This document shows, piece by piece, positions 57,585 to 64,000 of a stretch of 64,000 nucleotides of DNA. The stretch is from positions 11,292,137 to 11,356,136 of the forward strand of contig OX375872.1 in assembly GCA_947359465.1 (NCBI GenBank). The letters are read 5' to 3'. The notes under the pieces are model-generated. The model searched no databases. It was not told where the DNA came from and saw nothing but the letters and a program-made list of their open reading frames with translations. Source of the stretch: Metellina segmentata. Its lineage: Eukaryota > Arthropoda > Arachnida > Araneae > Tetragnathidae. The translations under genes and the position numbers were made by a program. Numbering within the stretch: the first letter of the stretch is position 1; every line of letters begins with the position of its first letter.

Positions 57585-58975
57585 TTTAAACCAAGAGATG
57601 TAGCTATTTAGCCATTGAGGGTGTGACGTGAAGTAAAAACAATGCTGCACTATCTGGAAATCTCTTGACGTTCTGAAGATTAAAGCGTAAAATGCTAAAT
57701 AAAAGAACAGTTGGACAATGATATAGTGGTTATCGAGTATGCAAAGGAAAAAATGAAACCGCATACACCAAATGTATAATAGCTTAATTAATAAACAAGC
57801 GTATTATAATAATAATGATAAGCATGATCTTTCCGAAGGATTTTATAACAAGGAGAGGACCAATAGTGTATTTTCAAAGAATTTTTTTCTAAGGCAAATA
57901 CCAGCAGGATCTTTCCAAGGGTCTCTATTCTTAGAAAAGGAGCAATAAAAATATTTCCAAAGGATACTATTCTAAAAGGAAGTGCTAATATAATGCAAAT
58001 CCCAAACAATCTATGGATTCTTTCAAACTTTGTACAACAAAAAGCTGTCGTTATTTAGTCAGTGTGTTGTGGGTTTAGTCAGTGTGTGTAAAACAATGCT
58101 ACGAAATTTAGACACTCAGAAATATCAACGCGTCAAAATGCTAAATAAAAGAATAGTCGGACAGTGAGATAGAGGTTATCAAGTATGAAGTTAAAAGATG
58201 AACCGATGCATGAATACCAATACAGTAAATTTGAAATGGTGCGCAGAAGAACTCCGTTATAAAAGATCCAAAGAACCTCCCCATGTAGCTAGACACTCCA
58301 TCTTAATAACCAGAGAAGTCTATAAATCAGTATCAGCAATAAAATCTTTCTAAAGGATTCTATTCTAAGGAATGACCAACAAAATTTTTCCAAGCGATTC
58401 TATTCGGAGGAGAGGACTACTATCTTTCCACAGAATTTTAGTCCAAGGAGAGCAGTAGTGTTTTCCAAGAAGTGTTTTTCCAAAGGATATTTCTTCACCG
58501 TACCTTGTTTTAAAATTGCGAGGCGAATTGCTCAAGAATGATCTGTAATTAACTATCTGACTACCAAATGATTTCTTTCCAATTAAAGAACCAACAAAAT
58601 CTGTCAAAAGAATCATACTATTAGGAAATGCCAAATATGATATTTCCTGTAAGAATCTATGGATGATTATTTCAACCTTTGGTCAATCAATAGGCTATAT
58701 AGTCATTACGGTGTTTGTTGATGGGTAAAAGCAATGCTACACTATTAAGAATTCCTGAGACGCTTAGAGGATTAATGCGTCAAAAGGCTAAATAAAAGAA
58801 GAGTTGGACAGTGAGATAGTGGTGTATGCAAATTAAAAGATGAAACCTATGCAAGAATCCACACACACTGAATGATCTACTGAATTCTAAAAGATCCGCA
58901 AACCCTCCCGCAGAGCAAGACACTCCATCTTAATAACTAGAGAAGTCTATAAATCACTAGCATCGCAGCTGATAA
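57585..58975. repeat. Three tandem blocks of family A arm plus unique flank
   Basis: Each block begins with the A arm (near 57597, 58033 and 58685) and continues with AATGCTAAATAAAAGAA(T/C)AGT(T/C)GGACA, ATAGTGGTTATC and AAAGATGAAACC. The second and third also share AAAAGATCC(A/G)CAAA-CCTCCC and AGACACTCCATCTTAATAAC. Family A arrays lie between them (57820-58020, 58340-58660). This is a segmental tandem duplication. ORFs at 57788-58009 and 58365-58634 are read from the arrays. Confidence 0.82.
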
Positions 58976-59334
58976 TAGAAGGCAGAAGATAGCTGGCTTC
59001 AATAATAAAAGACGCTTTCGATTTTTTATTCATCTATATTTAGGAGGCCAAGTCGATTTCGCTGCTTGGAGGCACGAGGTCACTTTTATTGGTTTTTACA
59101 GCAGCCAGATAAAATATGAGTTTTAAAACTTGTTCCGCAGCTGATGTTCATGGCCCGAAGCTCCGCTAAGTCCACTTCGGGGCGATATGCTATCGAAGCT
59201 TTGGCTTCCATCGATCATTATTGGAGGTCTTAGCAAAGAAGGGAGTTTGGCAAATGGAAGAAAATGGATTGTTTCCTGTTGCTTTCTCAAGAAACATGCC
59301 AATATCCGTTTGGATTTGATGAAGAATCATTAAC
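58976..59334. other. Unassigned stretch
   Basis: Moderately GC-rich around 59040-59210 but no recognisable coding sequence. Confidence 0.35.
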
Positions 59335-59420
59335 CTTCTTTGGGAGTCCACACGCATATATACGTTCGGCAACCTGCAGTCTTGCATGCGTGACTTCCAA
59401 CTGGTTTTGACTGGACTTTC
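59335..59420. repeat. Family A terminus fragment
   Basis: TTAACCTTCTTTGGGAGTCC, ACACGCATATATACG and CAACCTGCAGTCTTGCATGCGTGACTTCCAACTGGTTTTGAC form the family's outer arm, cut short at a foldback sequence. Confidence 0.75.
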
Positions 59421-59421
59421 A

Positions 59422-59486
59422 ATTCTTACGAGATTTTCGTGTAGTTTATATATTATATATAAACTACACATAAATGTCGTAAGAAT
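59422..59486. repeat. Foldback (hairpin) sequence
   Basis: ATTCTTACGA...GTGTAGTTTATATA pairs with TATATAAACTACAC...TCGTAAGAAT, 28 of about 31 positions complementary. It interrupts a family A arm and could be a small foldback MITE. Confidence 0.85.
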
Positions 59487-59739
59487 TTATCAAAGAAGCT
59501 AAAATAAGGAAATTGGCAAGCAGAATTAGTGTTCGATATTGCTTTATTTTTGAAAGAAGATATGTGTTATGTGTCTTAGTGGGAGTGAACAGAACATTTT
59601 GTGAGATAGAGTGGGTTTCTTTACTGCCAGTTTTTGCTATAAAGTGATTGAACAAGAATCTGTGACTTTGAGTAGGAGGGAGGATATAATGGGGGTAGAC
59701 AGGCAACGATTAAAGATCACGTATCAAAACACATCTCAG
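59487..59739. other. Unassigned spacer
   Basis: The 80-codon minus-strand ORF at 59464-59706 starts in the foldback and is not recognisable. Confidence 0.35.
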
Positions 59740-60221
59740 TTAAACTTCTGAGGCGCGTATCCTTCCACCTTTCAATCTGCAGTCTTCCCTGTTTCACTTC
59801 TTAGCAATTTCGACCTTCTTGACCAAATAATATTTCCTTAAGGTAGGAAGAATAACAGAATTTTGCCAAAGGATACTATCTCAGGAAATGAGCGATAGAA
59901 TTTTTCCAAAAGGAGCTTGTTGTAAGGAAAGGAGCAATAGAATGAACCCAAAGTTTATATTCCAATGAAAGGAGAAATAGAATGATTTCAGAGGATTATA
60001 TTCTAAAGAAATGAGCAATCGAATTTTTCCAAAAGATTGTATTCTAAGGTAAGGAGAGTAATAGAATTTTTCAAAGGAGTCTATTCTAGATAAAAGACCA
60101 ATATAATCTAAAGGTTGAAAGAATCCATGGCTTTCTTCAACCAATCGATTTGGTCATCAACTGTTGTGGGGTAAAAGCAATACTACACTACTCTGAAATC
60201 TCGTGACGCTCAGAGGGTTCA
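59740..60221. mobile_element. Family A repeat, best complete copy
   Basis: Left end TTAAACTTCTGAGGCGCGTA with arm CAATCTGCAGTCTTCCCTGT...CTTAGCAATTTCGACCTTCTTGACCAAA; array of about eight units such as AGAATTTTTCCAAAAGATTGTATTC; right arm GTTGAAAGAATCCATGGCTTTCTTCAACC, CAACTGTTGTGGGGTAAAAGCAATACTACACTACTC and terminus CTCGTGACGCTCAGAGGGTTCAA. The outermost bases are inverted (CTTCTGAGG/CTCAGAGGG). No coding sequence; the 87-codon minus-strand ORF inside is an array artefact. Confidence 0.85.
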
Positions 60222-60546
60222 ATATGGCAACTCCATTTGAGAACAAGGTATTTTCTCTCATATTTCAATCAATTGATATCCTCACGCATTTGAACCTTGG
60301 TAGATAAGGGTGCAATTTTAGTGATCTTGAGTTCCGTCCTTTCAGGGTAAAGAAAGTGATTACAAAAATACGCCCTCCGGTCAATACTACTGAGAGTTTT
60401 AAAACATTGGAAAGTACTTTTTGTAAACTGCATTCGCAATTAAAAATGACCAAATGAGGTGTTATCGTAAACCTTCAAAATGAACCTCCTTCTCCGCCAA
60501 GTTGCAGTTACATACTTTGCCTACCTGGTTAACTATTCCTTAAGGT
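60222..60546. other. Unassigned spacer
   Basis: Nothing recognised. Confidence 0.3.
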
Positions 60547-60834
60547 AAACCCTCCTAACGGTTGCCCCAGTGAGGTATCTCATTCTTAGCCAAATTGGCC
60601 AGATCTTGATGCGATACCTCGTCATTAAAAAGATATACTGGCCAGATCTTGTTCTCGTCATCATTCAAAAATTGGCAATATATCGATGGCTTATCAGTAG
60701 CAAAATAATTCAGATCTTGATCTAGTCATCATGGAAAAATCGGCAGGATCTTCATGACGAGATATTTCATTATTAGCACAATTGTTCAGATCTTAATGCA
60801 CTATATATCTCGTCAAAACTACTTGGAAAGTTAT
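60547..60834. mobile_element. Family B element, long copy
   Basis: AAACCCTCCTAACGGTTGCC at the left and CTACTTGGAAAGTTATAA at the right, with five GATCTTGAT-type units and palindromic words (ACGAGATATTTCATTATTAG). Confidence 0.82.
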
Positions 60835-61462
60835 AAGTGAACTGTTGCTATTAAATAGTTTCCACCTGAAAATATTCCGTACCTTTAAATTTATTCACTG
60901 GGAAATGGACTCTAGTGGTAGGCATCCTTGTAAACCCTCTTAAGCTCAACTTATCCGATTATCCTGATAATCTTCCTGTTACCCTCAGGCGAGACATTGC
61001 CTTTCTAAATGCTTGTTTTTCACCACAAAAAACCTTGAAATAACCCACCACACTTGTAATAAATGTTTCTACGAAACATATTACTACATAAGAACAGTAT
61101 ATTTACTGCATAGCAACTTCTCTTTTCTACAGTATTGTACACGCTATAGAAACAATAGTATGTATCTAGAATACGTAAAACTCTTATTTGCAGTAAAAGG
61201 GATGGAAGCGACATTATTAACAATTATAAATGTTTATTTAGAACGAATAGGGTAAACTTTTTGCAAGGGCGAAACACTTCGCTACATCGGCCACCGTACG
61301 CCATCCTATTCTTAAGTCAATCTCTGGAACTGTCTCTGCGGAACCTACGAGAACATCTCCGGACATCGTGGTGCTTGTTCATTTCCTGGATCAGGAATTG
61401 GCACTTGTTCTACTTGTCCCTTAAGCCATATCCCACATGTATAGTATGTATCTTCGGTTGTT
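60835..61462. other. Unassigned stretch
   Basis: Two plus-strand ORFs of 80 and 67 codons (61013-61255, 61261-61464) have no recognisable domain and unremarkable composition. Confidence 0.35.
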
Positions 61463-61640
61463 AATTTGTTGGTTTTGTCAAGGCTTTGTGGAGCAAGGGC
61501 CATATTTGGCGAAGCTGCTCAGACACAAGACAATATGAAGTAGTTGTGAAAAGAAAGGACGGAGTGAAGAAGGAGAAAGAGGTGATCTCGACCCCCCTGT
61601 TTACCAGAGGCAGTAAACGGGAAAAGAATACATCAAAAGA
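61463..61640 (+). repeat. Second SINE-like repeat, copy 2
   Basis: Partner of 38972-39165: GTGGAGCAAGGGCCATATTTGGCGAAGCTG, AAGTAGTTGTGAAAAGAAAGGACG, GTGATCTCGACCCCC and GTTTACCAGAGGCAGTAAAC. Confidence 0.6.
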
Positions 61641-61906
61641 AGATGTGCCCCTTTAGTTCGTTTTTCTATGTACACCGAAAACTGCCTAATTCTATTTTAA
61701 GACCACAACGGTCCCATTTTTAATGGTTTTGGAAAAGCTAAGACGATTTGCAAAGCACCTGAAAGTTGACGATAAAATATATCTGAAGTATTAAAGTTTG
61801 GTAAATGTGTGTGTGGCAAGGTATTACAGTATTACAAGTCGTATTACGTGTAACTTTATAATTGGTGAGGATCATATTCAATTTCTCATGTTTTATTCCC
61901 TTTTTA
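61641..61906. other. Unassigned spacer
   Basis: Nothing recognised. Confidence 0.3.
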
Positions 61907-62275
61907 ATTTTCTACCTTGCACAACCAAGAGTCGTCTATACATGATTTCTAACCAGTTTTGACCTTTTTGACCAACATAATCTTTCGAAAGGTTTATAGT
62001 CTAAGAAAAAAATCAATATAATATTTCCAAAAGATATTAATTGAAAGGTCCAAATATTTCTATATTAAAGAAATGAGAAGTCGATTACTTCAATAGGATT
62101 ATAATCTAAGTAAATGAGCAAAACAATATTTCGAAAAGATTCTGTTACAAGGAAAAAAATCAATAGCATCTTTCCAAAGGTTGAAAAACGGATTCTGCAG
62201 GAAGATGTGGTTATTTAGTCATTAAGTATGTTTAGGAGCACACTACACTACTCGAAAAGACGCTTAAAGGGTTAA
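61907..62275. repeat. Family A repeat copy
   Basis: The arm CTATACATGATTTCTAACCAGTTTTGACC leads into AAAGATTCTGTTAC-type units, then GAAGATGTGGTTATTTAGTCATTAAGTATGTT and the terminus GACGCTTAAAGGGTTAAA. Confidence 0.82.
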
Positions 62276-62405
62276 ACTTTTAGTGGACACATAATTATAG
62301 CTTGAATGTTATCATATCGTGTATTTTGAAGAGACAACTTACGTTCAAAAATCAAGTTTCTGAACTAACCAGTTATTTTATAACATTCCTTTAGTGTGTA
62401 ACATT

Positions 62406-62421
62406 ATACACACACACACAC
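62406..62421. repeat. (CA)n microsatellite
   Basis: Eight CA units after ATTATA. Confidence 0.9.
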
Positions 62422-62424
62422 ACC

Positions 62425-63529
62425 TGATACTCTACCATTAACCCTTCAATATGGTTAGCAAATTTTGTTGCGAATTCTTGGATTTTCGAATTTTAAGAGT
62501 AATTAAGCCGTTTTTATGTATTATATGTAACTTAAAATTGATATTGATAACATAAAACAAATTTAAATCCGGTAATACTATTTTTAAATATCGATAAAAA
62601 AATCGACGCCCTAAGATACCGCTATATCGCGTCGAATAAGGAAATAGTTAATGAAAGCATTGCTAAGATAGAACAGTGCCCGATTTTGCAAAGAAACATG
62701 GATATTAATACTAAAATCTAAGTCATAAAATATAACTGCGTATTATTCTGTTGACTATTCTGGATTTGAATGGATTCGCTCTGCTCGTTTGAAGTTATGT
62801 CGAAAAGACTGCACGTTGCAAGCTGGAATTATGCTCGTAGACCCCTCAGAGGGTTAAATTTGTGTAGAAACATTTCTTAGTCGGGATCTCATTCACTGTT
62901 TCTTTTAGTAGTCTTACTCATGGTTTTTTTCCACAAAAGTCAACAAATGATTCATCTATCAGCATCTGGAGGCAAAGAATCTTTGACGTAAATCGCTTAA
63001 CGTAAAAGAAATCCTTTAATGCTTTTTCTTTACGGGTGAATCATTGACACCGGAAAAAGAGTTAGCTGGAGGGGTTTACCAAAACAAAAGATCCCATTTT
63101 ACTTTTGGATCTTGGAATCGTCAATAAGTGCGGTCGCAACGTTCTCCAAACTACCTACTGTCCAAAAGTACCAGAAAAATGTCTCGCTCAGCAATATATG
63201 AAAATTGCCGATTGCGAATTTGAACTTTCGCAACATTGCTTTGAAGCAAACTTTGAGTCTCAAGTTTTTCGTTCTATTGTTTCACGGTTGTTTTGATTTC
63301 AGATATTGAAAGCACTTTTTCGTTCATCAAAATCCGGTCTTGCTGATCACGATGAAATAAAAATAAGTGTATGCCGCTCGAAATTTCCGAAACTTCGGAG
63401 TTCTAACTGCAAAAACTGAAATATTTGTCAGTTGTATCTCAGGAGCATATAGTGAAACGTCTAATTGTTTCGTGGTGAGGAAGTTTGAAGAGTGTGGTGC
63501 CAGCTCAGGTGTTGACCTCGTCATCTGTC
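62425..63529. other. Mostly unassigned, with a family A terminus
   Basis: AAGACTGCACGTTGCAAGCTGGAATTATGCTCGTAGACCCCTCAGAGGGTTAAA at about 62802-62856 is a family A right end standing alone. ORFs at 63105-63296 and 63327-63624 are unrecognised. Confidence 0.4.
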
Positions 63530-63648
63530 CGCGGTTCAAAATGGCGAGCTGTTGTCATCGGATCTTTCCTTCAAGGATTGATCCCGGACAGACGCCAATA
63601 TCAATTTGTGTTAATCCAGTGTGACGTTACTTCAACTACCTGGTACTT
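63530..63648 (+). mobile_element. 5'-truncated SINE fragment
   Basis: TTCAAAATGGCGAGCTGTTGTCATCGGATC, CAAGGATTGATCCCGGAC and TTACTTCAACTACCTGGTA follow the SINE 3' half. Confidence 0.8.
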
Positions 63649-63654
63649 TCCTCA

Positions 63655-63782
63655 TAATAGAGACCATGGTTCAAAATTACGTGGTGTTGTCCTCGGATCT
63701 GTCCCTTAGGGGATTAATCTCGGACTTTTGTCATTAGCCCGTAGTGTTGCTCTAGTACGACGTTTAATAAAAATTACCAAAT
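63655..63782 (+). mobile_element. 5'-truncated SINE fragment, second in tandem
   Basis: TTCAAAATTACGTGGTGTTGTCCTCGGATC, GGGGATTAATCTCGGACTT and TAGCCCGTAGTGTTGCTCTAGTACGACGTT; same strand as its neighbour, only a few bases away. Confidence 0.85.
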
Positions 63783-63784
63783 TT

Positions 63785-63895
63785 CCAGCTACCTCAACAT
63801 AAAATCCTTTTGGAAACATTCTATTCGTATTTCTTTTTAATAGAATCCTCGGAAAAGATTCTATTTGTCAAGGTCAAAAGAGGCTAGAAGTAGAA
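63785..63895. repeat. Family A repeat fragment
   Basis: AAAATCCTTTTGGAAACATTCTATTCG and AATAGAATCCTCGGAAAAGATTCTATTTG, followed by GTCAAGGTCAAAAGAGGCTAGAAGT. Confidence 0.75.
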
Positions 63896-63899
63896 TAAC

Positions 63900-64000
63900 T
63901 GGTTGTGTCGCGGATTAACAACCGGAGTGTGTCGAGTTCAAAATTCCACCCATACAAAGAGCGTGGAGACTGGTGAAGGTTAAATTCTCAGGGCCTCAAA
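63900..64000 (+). mobile_element. SINE head, cut by the window end
   Basis: GGTTGTGTCGCGGATTAACAACCGGAGTGTGTCGAGTTCAAAATTCC aligns with the SINE 5' region (AACGGATTAGCAACCGGAGGGTTGCGAGTTCGAATACC). Confidence 0.6.

Noticed and set aside
57278..57764. Overlapping minus-strand ORFs of 97 and 122 codons
   Set aside because: They end or begin in a repeat block, show no domain, and the two frames overlap each other.

Overview
The window looks like intergenic or intronic DNA from an arthropod nuclear genome, most likely a spider. It is strongly AT-rich, contains no confident host coding exon, and is built almost entirely from transposons, transposon relics and satellite arrays. The spider assignment is an inference: the one intact protein is a Tc1-type transposase of a kind I remember as very common in orb-weaver genomes. 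No search was run.

Layout: a PIF/Harbinger relic (1-645); a full-length tRNA-derived SINE (1926-2224); palindromic-monomer repeat elements (2228-3475, 5212-5902); satellite and minisatellite arrays (4560-5060, 6430-8070); a non-autonomous Helitron (8514-10602); a minisatellite (10715-11475); a deleted Tc1 copy (11953-12772); a promoter-like CRE/CCAAT cluster (15340-15660); a DD34E-like Tc1 relic (16767-18122); a piggyBac fragment with TTAA ends (22622-23577) lodged inside an older repeat; a SINE nested in another repeat copy (26326-26613); a 2.5-kb pogo/Tigger-type element carrying a 5'-truncated LINE (28284-30809); an internally deleted Tc1 copy (31031-31769); a second Helitron on the minus strand (about 32463-33370); and an intact 1.4-kb Tc1-like element (34921-36330) whose 337-residue transposase is the only complete gene. 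Two more degraded Tc1 copies follow (36791-38155, 39978-41409). Then come a tandem array built around a CGAGATATCTCG-type element (45433-46850), two abutting satellites (47600-50400), a third satellite (55315-55865), and many more copies of the two palindromic repeat families and the SINE up to the end.

The most notable theme is two high-copy repeat families, called A and B here. Each seems bounded by TTAA-CCCTC... ends in inverted orientation and filled with short palindromic monomers (AGAATC...GATTCT in A, CGAGATATCTCG in B). At 43797-44014 a B element sits inside an A element, apparently at a TTAA in A. Together with the genuine piggyBac fragment at TTAA, this suggests both are piggyBac-mobilised MITEs with satellite-like interiors. 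The other theme is a Tc1 lineage with 32 rather than 34 residues between the second Asp and the Glu of the catalytic triad, seen in the intact copy and in related relics. The nesting (SINE in A, piggyBac in A, Tc1 in A, B in A, LINE in pogo) gives a relative chronology in which family A is among the oldest layers.
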